From contig CAIWVX010000411.1 of assembly GCA_903916205.1 (NCBI GenBank), positions 1 to 5,176 of the forward strand: a stretch of 5,176 bases of DNA, written 5' to 3'. The position numbers and the translations under genes were made by a program. Under the pieces are notes generated by a model, which was not told where the DNA came from, did not search any database, and saw nothing but the letters and a program-made list of their open reading frames with translations. Position 1 is the stretch's first letter. Each line of letters starts with the position of its first letter. Positions 1 through 5,176 of this stretch are shown here, piece by piece. Source of the stretch: an uncultured beta proteobacterium. GTDB taxonomy: Bacteria > Pseudomonadota > Gammaproteobacteria > Burkholderiales > Rhodocyclaceae.

Positions 1-103
1 GGGAAGAAAATGGGAAGCCATTGGTTTGTATAGCCAACTGTTTTGAGCCATTGGAAGTATAAAAATTTACATAATTGTTTCCGTTTAGCACTTCCCCGTC
101 AAA
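1..103. other. AT-rich flank abutting broken nifD, possible end of a mobile element
   Basis: This stretch has 39 GC in its first 100 bases, against 51 in the next 100. None of its three forward frames continues the NifD protein: the nifD frame has stops at 44-46 and 86-88, and the other frames are also closed. It contains a 9-base direct repeat AGCCATTGG (16-24 and 46-54) and a 6-base inverted repeat GGAAGT/ACTTCC (53-58 and 90-95) near the junction. On the minus strand a frame opens with ATG at 51-49 and runs off the left edge for 17 codons. I infer the end of an inserted element. No insertion-sequence family is recognised, and an assembly join is also possible. Confidence 0.45.
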
Positions 104-676
104 ACCACGATCAAGGAATCGTTGCGCAAAATTGCCTCTTATTTCGATGATTCGATCAAGGAAGGCGCCGAGCGCGTGATCGCCAAATACACGCCCGCGA
201 TGGACGCCGTGATCGCCAAATACAAGCCGCGTCTGCAAGGCAAAAAGGTCATGCTTTATGTCGGCGGCCTGCGTCCGCGTCATGTGGTTGGGGCTTACGA
301 AGATTTGGGCATGGAAGTGGTGGGTACGGGCTACGAATTTGCCCACAACGACGATTATGACCGCACCATGAAAGACATGAAGGATGCGACGCTGATCTAT
401 GACGATGCAACAGGCCATGAACTCGACGAATTCGTCAAGACCATGAAGCCGGATCTGATTGGCTCCGGGATCAAGGAAAAATACGTCTTCCACAAGATGG
501 GCTTTCCTTTCCGCCAGATGCACTCTTGGGATTATTCCGGGCCGTATCACGGTTATGACGGTTTCTCGGTCTTCGCCAAAGACATGGATCTGACCTTGAA
601 CAACCCGTGCTGGAAGATGATCAAGGCGCCTTGGTCGGAACCGGCGGTAGGGGTTGAAGAAGCGAAGGCCGCTTAA
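104..676 (+). pseudogene. nifD: nifD, 3' part only: nitrogenase MoFe protein alpha chain, 5'-truncated
   Basis: This encodes the C-terminal part of the alpha subunit of dinitrogenase, the MoFe protein that reduces N2 in the cytoplasm. Homology begins at [11 protein letters not shown] (codons from 104) and runs to the TAA at 674-676. Visible landmarks are GGLRPRH, containing the FeMo-co-contacting arginine (Azotobacter Arg359), and [14 protein letters not shown], containing the FeMo-co ligand histidine (His442). Their 83-residue spacing equals that in Azotobacter, so the remaining part is collinear. About 300 N-terminal residues are missing, including the P-cluster cysteines and the cofactor ligand Cys275. 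The frame upstream loses similarity and meets TAG at 86-88. The TTG at 122 is an internal leucine codon, not a credible start: it has no Shine-Dalgarno site and lies within the homology. The fragment has no internal frameshift, so the break may be recent or reversible. As read here it cannot make a working subunit. Confidence 0.9.
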
Positions 677-682
677 TGAAGC

Positions 683-717
683 GTGGGCTACGGCGTACCT
701 AACGCATCGTAGCCCAC
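683..717. repeat. REP-like palindrome between nifD and nifK
   Basis: There is a perfect 10-base inverted repeat, GTGGGCTACG (683-692) and CGTAGCCCAC (708-717). It is extended by an inner 4-base stem GCGT/ACGC (693-696 and 702-705) with a two-base bulge (AT) on the 3' side and a five-base loop. The GTGGGCTACG...CGTAGCCCAC form resembles the dispersed REP-type palindromes common in proteobacterial intergenic spaces. It starts 6 bases after the nifD stop and is not followed by a T-run, so it does not look like an intrinsic terminator. In the transcript it would form a very stable hairpin that could protect the upstream mRNA end or mark a processing point. Confidence 0.8.
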
Positions 718-779
718 AAAGAATTTCCCTCAACTTATGTTCGAGTCCACAGATGAGTGGCCGGGCAAAGGAGATGAAG

Positions 780-2348
780 ATGCAAAGTACCGAAAAAATC
801 AAGCCGTGTTTTCCGCTGTTCCGGGATGACGATTACAAAACGATGATCGCCAACAAGCGGGATCAGTTCGAGGAAATGCACCCCAAGGACAAGGTGGCCG
901 AAACCTTCGAATGGACGACGACTCAAGCGTATCAAGAGCTTAACTTCAAGCGTGAGGCGCTGACGGTTAATCCGGCCAAAGCGTGTCAGCCGCTGGGTTC
1001 TTCGCTGTGTGGTTTGGGTTTCCATAAAACCTTGGTTTATGTCCACGGTTCGCAGGGCTGTATCGCCTACTTCCGCACCTATTTCAATCGTCACTTCAAA
1101 GAACCGGTGGCCATCATCGCCGACTCAATGACCGAAGATGCGGCGGTATTTGGCGGACAGAAAAACATCCATGAAGGTCTGGCTAACGCCAAGGCGCTCT
1201 ATGGTGCCGAGATGATCGCCATGTCGACCACCTGTATTGCCGAAGTCATCGGCGACGATTTGAATGCGTTCATTGGCAATGCCCGCAAGGAAGGCCATGT
1301 GCCGGAGGATTTTCCGATCCCGTTTGCTCATACGCCGTCGTTTGTCGGTTCGCATGTGACCGGCTGGGACAACATGGAAGAGGGCATCCTGCGGTACCTG
1401 ACGCTCAACACTATGGACGACAAGGTGCCGGGCAAAAACGGCAAAATCAACATCGTTCCCGGTTTTGAAACCTATTTGGGCAACTACCGCGTGATCAAGC
1501 GTATGCTCAAGGCGATGGATGTTGAGTACACCCTACTTTCCGACCCGGAAGAAGTGCTCGATACCCCGGCCGATGGAACCTTCACCATGTATGCCGGTGG
1601 CACCACGCAGGACGAAGTCAAAGATGCGCCGAACGCCATTACCACCTTTCTGCTGCATCCGTTGGAACTCGACAAGACCAAGAAGTATGTCGAAGGCACG
1701 TGGAATCATGAGGTGCCGAAGCTTAATATCCCGATGGGCGTTGAGTGGACGGATCAATTTTTGATGAAAGTCTCCGAAGTCACCGGCAAGCCGATTGCCC
1801 CGTCACTGACGCTTGAGCGCGGTCGTCTGGTGGACATGATGACCGACTCCCATGCTTGGCTGCATGGCAAAAAAATGGCGCTTTACGGCGACCCTGATTT
1901 TTGCATGGGCCTGACCAAGATGTTGATGGAGTTTGGTGTCGAGCCGACCCACATCGTTTGCAACAATGGCAGCAAAAAATGGAAAAAGGCCATGGAAGCC
2001 TTGCTGGAAAGCTCGCCCTACGGCATCAATGGCAAGGTTTATCCCGGAGCCGACCTGTGGCATCTGCGCAGCCTGTGCTTTACCGACAAGCCGGATTTTC
2101 TGATCGGTAACAGCTACGGCAAGTTCATCCAGCGCGATACCTTGCATAAGGGCAAAGAGTTCGAGGTGCCGCTGATTCGTATCGGCTTCCCGATTTTTGA
2201 CCGTCACCACCTGCACCGCATGACGACGCTGGCTTACGAAGGCGCGATGTATGTGCTGACCACGCTAACCAATGCCGTGCTGGAAAACCTCGATGACAAA
2301 ACCCGTGAAATGGGCGTCACCGACTACAACTACGATCTCGTGAGGTAA
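780..2348 (+). CDS. nifK: Nitrogenase molybdenum-iron protein beta chain NifK
   Basis: This is the beta subunit of the alpha2beta2 dinitrogenase. It shares the P-cluster (8Fe-7S) with NifD and passes electrons from the NifH Fe protein toward FeMo-co. The 522-residue product matches the usual group I length. P-cluster ligands are Cys69 (NPAKACQPLG), Cys94 (HGSQGC) and Cys152 (MSTTC), with Ser187 in HTPSFVGSHVTGWDN. All are offset by one from Azotobacter Cys70, Cys95, Cys153 and Ser188. Other conserved blocks include DSMTEDAAVFGG, NIVPGFETYLGN, YAGGTTQ, GNSYGKFIQRDT, RIGFPIFDRHH and the C-terminal end DYNYDLVR. Two in-frame ATGs exist, at 774 and 780. AAGGAG at 768-773 abuts the first and lies 6 bases from the second, so 780 is preferred. 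The frame stays open further upstream to 654, but that part has no NifK similarity. The gene appears intact although nifD just upstream is broken. Confidence 0.98.
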   Translation: MQSTEKIKPCFPLFRDDDYKTMIANKRDQFEEMHPKDKVAETFEWTTTQAYQELNFKREALTVNPAKACQPLGSSLCGLGFHKTLVYVHGSQGCIAYFRTYFNRHFKEPVAIIADSMTEDAAVFGGQKNIHEGLANAKALYGAEMIAMSTTCIAEVIGDDLNAFIGNARKEGHVPEDFPIPFAHTPSFVGSHVTGWDNMEEGILRYLTLNTMDDKVPGKNGKINIVPGFETYLGNYRVIKRMLKAMDVEYTLLSDPEEVLDTPADGTFTMYAGGTTQDEVKDAPNAITTFLLHPLELDKTKKYVEGTWNHEVPKLNIPMGVEWTDQFLMKVSEVTGKPIAPSLTLERGRLVDMMTDSHAWLHGKKMALYGDPDFCMGLTKMLMEFGVEPTHIVCNNGSKKWKKAMEALLESSPYGINGKVYPGADLWHLRSLCFTDKPDFLIGNSYGKFIQRDTLHKGKEFEVPLIRIGFPIFDRHHLHRMTTLAYEGAMYVLTTLTNAVLENLDDKTREMGVTDYNYDLVR

Positions 2349-2365
2349 GTCGCCCGGAGTCAAAA

Positions 2366-2587
2366 ATGGCCAACATCATGATCCAGAAAGACGCGAACGG
2401 TTATGTGTTCTACATGCCGAAACGCGACATCGAAGACCGAATTGTTTCGATGGAATTCGATACCCCGGCAAAGTGGGGCGGCGAGATCAAACTCGGAAAC
2501 GGCGGACTCTATTTTATCGAACCGCAAACCGCCCCAGCCCGTTTGCCTTATTCAGTGCGGGCCAAGCGGATTGATGGGGTCGAGTGA
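2366..2587 (+). CDS. nifT: NifT/FixU family protein
   Basis: This 73-residue protein belongs to the NifT/FixU family, small soluble proteins encoded directly after nifK in many proteobacteria. Recognisable family blocks are MIQKDANGYVFYMPKRDIED near the N-terminus, then MEFDTPAKWGGEIKLGNGGLY and the C-terminal LPYSVRAKR. The length is typical. A GGAG at 2356-2359 sits 6 bases before the ATG, and the gene starts 17 bases after the nifK stop, so the two are cotranscribed. The biochemical role of NifT is not established; mutants in model diazotrophs have little phenotype. A part in MoFe protein maturation has been proposed from its position. Confidence 0.95.
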   Translation: MANIMIQKDANGYVFYMPKRDIEDRIVSMEFDTPAKWGGEIKLGNGGLYFIEPQTAPARLPYSVRAKRIDGVE

Positions 2588-2616
2588 TTATTTAGAAAGG
2601 CAAAAGGAGAACCCTC

Positions 2617-2814
2617 ATGGCAGTGAAAATTACCCAAGCAGAATGCACCTCCTGTGGCGATTGCTTACCGGTGTGCCCGACTAAATCCATTACTGAAAAG
2701 GGCGGGATATTTAAGATCAACAAGGACACCTGTACCGAGTGCGAAGGCGAGGCCGATTCGCCCAAGTGCATGGCAGCCTGCTCCGCCGGTGACGCCTGCA
2801 TCGTCTATCTTTAA
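2617..2814 (+). CDS. fdxN: 2[4Fe-4S] ferredoxin, nif-associated (FdxN-like)
   Basis: This 65-residue cytoplasmic ferredoxin has two cluster-binding motifs. The first is C10-x2-C13-x2-C16-x3-C20-P. The second is C39-x2-C42-x8-C51-x3-C55, in which the wider 8-residue spacing marks the Allochromatium/FdxN type rather than the clostridial type. An additional Cys61 lies near the C-terminus. AGGAG at 2605-2609, 7 bases before the ATG, supports the start. The gene lies between nifT and nifY in the nif operon. It therefore probably supplies low-potential electrons to the nitrogenase Fe protein or to NifB-dependent FeMo-co synthesis; which of these cannot be told from sequence. The exact symbol is uncertain because nif-linked ferredoxins are named inconsistently. 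Confidence 0.93.
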   Translation: MAVKITQAECTSCGDCLPVCPTKSITEKGGIFKINKDTCTECEGEADSPKCMAACSAGDACIVYL

Positions 2815-2835
2815 CTGAAATTTAACCGAATACGC

Positions 2836-2862
2836 CTCGCTGGCGGTGGGTTAGCCAGTGAG
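2836..2862 (+). other. Hairpin in the nifY leader, just upstream of its ribosome binding site
   Basis: CTCGCTGGC (2836-2844) pairs with GCCAGTGAG (2854-2862), giving a 9-pair stem with one G-U pair and a 9-base loop. The stem ends two bases before the nifY Shine-Dalgarno site GGGAG (2865-2869). There is no T-run after it, so it is not a convincing terminator. A role in mRNA processing, or in setting lower expression of nifY than of nifK, is inference only. Confidence 0.5.
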
Positions 2863-2876
2863 CCGGGAGAGAAACC

Positions 2877-3593
2877 ATGCCTCAATCAATGACGCGCGAA
2901 GCCGCGTTGCGTATTGGCCTGGCGGCAAAGGAACTGGATGATGTGAGCGTTTCCGGTTTGGTTCAGGCGCTGGCCGCCAAGCTGGGATTGCCCTTGACCG
3001 AGACGCGGCTTTCTGGCCTCTCGGTGACTGATCTGCGCGAAATTCTTGCCGGAGATCATGCCGAAGAAAATTGCCATGTCGGCGTTGAGCCAGAACGTCT
3101 CAAGCGGGCGGTGCGCTTGTTGTGGGGCGACACGGTTGTTGGCAGTGCCTTACCGCTTCTCGATGCCTACACCGAGGGCGACATGCCCGCCTCGATTCGC
3201 GTGGCTTGCGCCTCGAATCAGGCTGAAATGCTCGATGGACATTTTGGTTCCTGCGAGCAATTTCTAATCTATCAGGTGTCCCCGAGCGAGATTCGGCTGC
3301 TCGATCGTCGTTCAACACTCGAAGCCGATTATGCCGAAGATCGCAATGCCTCCCGCGCTCAGTTGATTAGCGATTGCCAGGTGCTCTACGTGCAGTCGAT
3401 GGGTGGGCCTGCGGCGGCCAAGGTGGTTCGCGCCGGGGTGCATCCGGTCAAAATTCTCAAGCCTGCTCAGTCCAGGGAAATTCTGCGGCGTTTGCAGACC
3501 ACGCTGCTACGGCCTCCGCCTTGGTTAGCCAAGGTGATGGGCGTCAAGGCCGAGTCACTGGAGAAATTTGCCGAGTCGCTTGAGGAAGGATGA
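2877..3593 (+). CDS. nifY: NifY/NafY family FeMo-cofactor or apo-dinitrogenase binding protein
   Basis: This 238-residue soluble protein has the two-part NafY/NifY layout. An N-terminal helical domain (about 1-95, starting SMTREAALRIGLAA, with LSGLSVTDLREIL) is followed by a NifX-type dinitrogenase iron-molybdenum cofactor domain (about 105-215, SIRVACASN...LDGHFGSCEQFLIYQV...CQVLYVQSMGGPAAAKVVRAG). His122 in DGHFGSC corresponds to NafY His121, a known FeMo-co binding residue. Family members hold apo-dinitrogenase in a cofactor-ready state or carry FeMo-co to it. The tail after about 215 (PPPWLAKVMG) is also seen in NafY-like proteins. The ATG at 2877 has GGGAG 7 bases upstream. Position in the nifDKT-fdx operon fits NifY, but the sequence does not separate NifY from NafY cleanly. 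The stop lies 3 bases before the next start. Confidence 0.92.
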   Translation: MPQSMTREAALRIGLAAKELDDVSVSGLVQALAAKLGLPLTETRLSGLSVTDLREILAGDHAEENCHVGVEPERLKRAVRLLWGDTVVGSALPLLDAYTEGDMPASIRVACASNQAEMLDGHFGSCEQFLIYQVSPSEIRLLDRRSTLEADYAEDRNASRAQLISDCQVLYVQSMGGPAAAKVVRAGVHPVKILKPAQSREILRRLQTTLLRPPPWLAKVMGVKAESLEKFAESLEEG

Positions 3594-3596
3594 GCA

Positions 3597-3878
3597 ATGA
3601 TTGATAGCGCCTTGTTATCCACCGTGCTTGAACAGGTTGCCAGCCGTTGCAGCGATCACGAGGAGGTTTTGCTGACGCACCTGCGCCAGTCCCATCCGGG
3701 CACTCATTTTTCCATCTGCAACGACGACGACATCCCGCCAAGAATGTCGCCCGTGGCCGCTAATCGCTTCTGTCACTTGTATTACGTCGATTCTGCCGAG
3801 CATTGTTTGCGCTTGACTAGCGATGCCGAAGCGGCGACCGGATTAGTCGTTGCCCTGCGTGATTCGGAGGACGCATGA
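3597..3878 (+). CDS. Small nif-associated protein of unknown function (DUF6129-like)
   Basis: This 93-residue soluble protein has no membrane segment. It resembles short proteins encoded after nifY in other proteobacterial nif clusters, which I believe are classed as DUF6129; that assignment is from memory. The most conserved-looking stretch is HFSICNDDDIPPRM (38-50), followed by FCHLYYVDSAEHCLRLT (58-74). There are four cysteines (18, 41, 59, 70), but their spacing fits no standard iron-sulfur motif. AGGAAGGA at 3583-3590 precedes the ATG by 6 bases and overlaps the nifY end, and the nifY stop is only 3 bases away. Translation is therefore likely coupled to nifY. A role around dinitrogenase maturation is suggested only by location. 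Confidence 0.82.
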   Translation: MIDSALLSTVLEQVASRCSDHEEVLLTHLRQSHPGTHFSICNDDDIPPRMSPVAANRFCHLYYVDSAEHCLRLTSDAEAATGLVVALRDSEDA

Positions 3879-4852
3879 ACGGCAAAAATTCAGCAGACGA
3901 AATCAACGCAAAGGCGCTCGAACAGGCCGTGGCCGGAATGTGCGTTGGCGTTCCGGCCACGGCTGGAGCCAGTGGGCTGGCGAAAGAACTCGCACGTCTC
4001 ATGCCGCCTCTCGTTTTTCGCGATGTCCTCACACGCGGCGGCTGGTATCGACTCGGTGGCGTCCTTGATGACAGCGGAAACCCGCTAGCCGATGACCTAG
4101 CGCTGTGGGTAGAAGCCGAACTGGCCGCGCACGGTGACGCGCTTCATGCGCTGATGGAAGCCTATGCCGGAAAAAAGCTAACGGCCACCCGACTCCTCGG
4201 TAAAACACATTATCTGGTCGCCCCCAACGGCCCGAACGCCAGCGATTTCTTACAGATTGAAATTGAAGAATTACAGGAAGTCGTCAGTCATCACCTCTTC
4301 TCCGGTGAGGAGCCGGGGAGTCTTGAAGAATTGATCGACCCACCGCGCCATCAACTCTTACCCGCACAACCGCTGGGCCTGCCGTTTTTTAGTTTGCGTC
4401 GGATCACCGAAGTGGGCGAGTTCCTCAAACGCATCGCCGCACAGAAACCGGAGCCACAAATTGTCCATCGTTTTTTCGACGCCTGGCAAACCAGTAGCGC
4501 CGGAAACGCCACGCACTTCAGCAATCACTGGGTGGTGGCGGTGCGCGAACATAAGGATCGCTATCACCAGCCGATCCTTCAGGCCACGCCAGTCGCCGCC
4601 GTCAATGGCCTAGCGCCAAAGTTTGAAAGCGCTTACGGCGCCAAGGGCCTCGCCCTCTACGACGCCCTGCAACGCTTTGATCGCCAGGCCGGTTATCCAC
4701 TCGCTTGGTTCTTCCACATGCTAACCACTAAAACCGTACCACACGCCGTCGCTAACGCCGTGATCGATGACATTCAAAACGGTTTCCGCTACCTGCCTGA
4801 ACGCGACGTTAACGTGGTGAAAGACTGGTTGCATCGGCCTTACGCGTTTTGA
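3875..4852 (+). CDS. Conserved-looking nif operon protein of unknown function, 325 residues
   Basis: I do not recognise a family. The start ATG overlaps the previous stop as ATGA (3875-3878) and has CGGAGG at 3865-3870, so it is the last translationally coupled gene of the operon. The product is soluble, with no signal peptide or membrane helix and a single cysteine (Cys23), which argues against its own iron-sulfur cluster. The N-terminal third is rich in alanine and helical in character. Charged, aromatic-rich segments follow: RFFDAWQTSSAGNATHFSNHW (199-219), REHKDRYHQPILQATPVAAVNG (224-245) and RQAGYPLAWFFHMLTTKTVPHAVANA (270-295). The clusters of His, Asp, Arg and Trp could form an active or binding site, but no catalytic motif is evident. 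I compared it mentally with DraT (dinitrogenase reductase ADP-ribosyltransferase) and found no match. The full-length frame and coupling make it a real gene. Confidence 0.85.
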   Translation: MNGKNSADEINAKALEQAVAGMCVGVPATAGASGLAKELARLMPPLVFRDVLTRGGWYRLGGVLDDSGNPLADDLALWVEAELAAHGDALHALMEAYAGKKLTATRLLGKTHYLVAPNGPNASDFLQIEIEELQEVVSHHLFSGEEPGSLEELIDPPRHQLLPAQPLGLPFFSLRRITEVGEFLKRIAAQKPEPQIVHRFFDAWQTSSAGNATHFSNHWVVAVREHKDRYHQPILQATPVAAVNGLAPKFESAYGAKGLALYDALQRFDRQAGYPLAWFFHMLTTKTVPHAVANAVIDDIQNGFRYLPERDVNVVKDWLHRPYAF

Positions 4853-4886
4853 TTGGGCCGGTGCGCATTCCGCCGCGCCAAGTTTT
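4853..4886 (+). terminator. Weak intrinsic terminator candidate after the last gene
   Basis: Directly after the stop at 4850-4852 the sequence can fold imperfectly. TTGG (4853-4856) can pair with CCAA (4878-4881) around a two-base mismatch and an inner CCGGT/GCCG-type stem, or GGTGCG (4860-4865) can pair with CGCGCC (4874-4879) with one G-U. GTTTT (4882-4886) follows. The T-run is short and the stem imperfect, so this is a tentative end of the nif transcript. Confidence 0.3.
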
Positions 4887-4910
4887 CAAAGCCACCGTTT
4901 TCAAATCAAT

Positions 4911-4962
4911 GCGGGTGAAAGCTTAAGCTCGTACCATTCAACACGGTGAATTTGTTTCACCG
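4911..4962. repeat. Alternative small hairpins sharing one arm
   Basis: CGGTGAA (4944-4950) pairs with TTCACCG (4956-4962) in a short-loop hairpin. GGTGAAA (4914-4920) can instead pair with TTTCACC (4955-4961) around a larger loop that contains the palindrome AGCTTAAGCT (4920-4929). The two folds are mutually exclusive. Neither is followed by a clear T-run. No coding region overlaps them. Confidence 0.4.
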
Positions 4963-4978
4963 CTAACACGCTAATTTG

Positions 4979-5085
4979 CCGTCATTCCGGGCTTGACCCG
5001 GAATCCAGTTCGTTGATTAACCCCGTCTTTTTAGCCTCTTGATCCGATTGACGAAGAGGGATTCCCGCCGACGCGGGAATGACGG
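4979..5085. repeat. MITE-like inverted repeat with hairpin ends
   Basis: Perfect 10-base terminal inverted repeats, CCGTCATTCC (4979-4988) and GGAATGACGG (5076-5085), bound a 107-base unit. Each end is itself a hairpin: ATTCCGGG/CCCGGAAT (4984-4991 and 4997-5004) and ATTCCCGC/GCGGGAAT (5061-5068 and 5073-5080). The inner GGAATCC (5000-5006) and GGATTCC (5059-5065) are also inverted. The GTCATTCC...GGAATCC pattern is a well-known dispersed intergenic repeat style in proteobacteria, often described as MITE-like or as a paired palindromic element. The middle of about 50 bases has no coding frame. A TAACAC lies near each side (4964-4969 and 5094-5099) but not at the boundaries, so no target duplication is established. 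Confidence 0.75.
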
Positions 5086-5176
5086 TAGGTGGTTAACACA
5101 AATACACCGTGATTTCAGCGCCATTGGCTATTGACCTAGAAGGCGAGGCTCAATGATACTTCGGCTTTCGCCAGAA

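Larger units (their letters stand above)
4853..5176. other. Non-coding region downstream of the nif operon
   Basis: No convincing gene lies in these 324 bases. They hold the terminator candidate, a 9-base tandem-like repeat GTTTTCAAA (4882-4890 and 4897-4905), the alternative hairpins and the MITE-like element. An ATG at 5153 opens a frame of eight codons (MILRLSPE) to the window end after a weak purine-rich AGGCGAGG, so a further + strand gene could begin there, but this cannot be supported. Confidence 0.6.

Noticed and set aside
122..124. TTG as a true start codon of a short NifD-like protein
   Set aside because: NifD similarity continues upstream of it to about 104, there is no ribosome binding site, and the residue aligns with an internal leucine. 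It is only the first start-like codon after the TAG.
529..539. GGATTATTCCG resembling the Anabaena XisA core site
   Set aside because: It simply encodes the conserved WDYSG of NifD, differs by one base from the Anabaena site, and is not interrupted here.
654..779. Extended N-terminus for NifK from the upstream open frame
   Set aside because: This part runs through the nifD end and the REP hairpin, has no NifK similarity, and the AAGGAG at 768-773 fits the ATG at 780.
735..1094. Minus-strand open frame inside nifK, and the similar one at 1803-2216
   Set aside because: They lie opposite a strongly conserved gene, have no recognisable product, and reflect codon bias in nifK.
2841..2855. Sigma-54-like promoter (GG-N10-GC) before nifY
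   Set aside because: The -12 part reads TAGC rather than TTGC, the -24 part is TGGCGG, and the bases are explained by the hairpin arms.
4979..5085. CRISPR-like repeat pair
   Set aside because: The two similar units are in inverted, not direct, orientation and there are only two.
5090..5176. Minus-strand gene tail ending at TTAACACAAATACACC (ITVYLC-stop)
   Set aside because: The frame is open for only about 17 codons before another stop upstream, so it is no more than chance.

Overview
The window carries the distal part of a molybdenum-nitrogenase operon, all on the + strand: the 3' end of nifD, a complete nifK, nifT, a 2[4Fe-4S] ferredoxin gene, a nifY/nafY-type gene, and two small-to-medium accessory genes of unknown function. 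The proteins resemble Azotobacter-type group I nitrogenase (recalled, not searched). The order nifD-nifK-nifT-fdx-nifY, the moderate GC content and the palindromic repeats suggest a diazotrophic beta- or gammaproteobacterium. I cannot name the genus.

Layout. 1-103 is an AT-rich flank (39% GC by count) unrelated to nifD. From about 104 to 676 only the last ~190 codons of nifD are present. Homology stops abruptly at a point equivalent to about residue 303 of the Azotobacter alpha subunit, and the frame hits a TAG at 86-88. 677-779 holds a strong REP-like hairpin. nifK (780-2348), nifT (2366-2587) and the ferredoxin gene (2617-2814) follow, each with its own Shine-Dalgarno site. A hairpin at 2836-2862 lies just upstream of nifY (2877-3593). 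A 93-codon gene (3597-3878) and a 325-codon gene (3875-4852) are translationally coupled behind nifY. 4853-5176 has no convincing gene. It contains a weak terminator candidate, small hairpins and a MITE-like inverted repeat at 4979-5085.

How it works together. NifK (beta subunit) pairs with NifD (alpha subunit) in dinitrogenase. The ferredoxin probably donates electrons to nitrogenase or to cofactor assembly. The NifY/NafY protein probably binds FeMo-co or apo-dinitrogenase during maturation. NifT and the last two proteins are accessory with unclear roles.

The most notable observation is the break in nifD. What remains of the gene is clean (no stops or frameshifts) and the downstream genes are intact. 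This fits a recent mobile-element insertion, an excisable element of the cyanobacterial nifD-element kind, or an assembly join; the window alone cannot separate these. No clearly new defence or mobile system was found.
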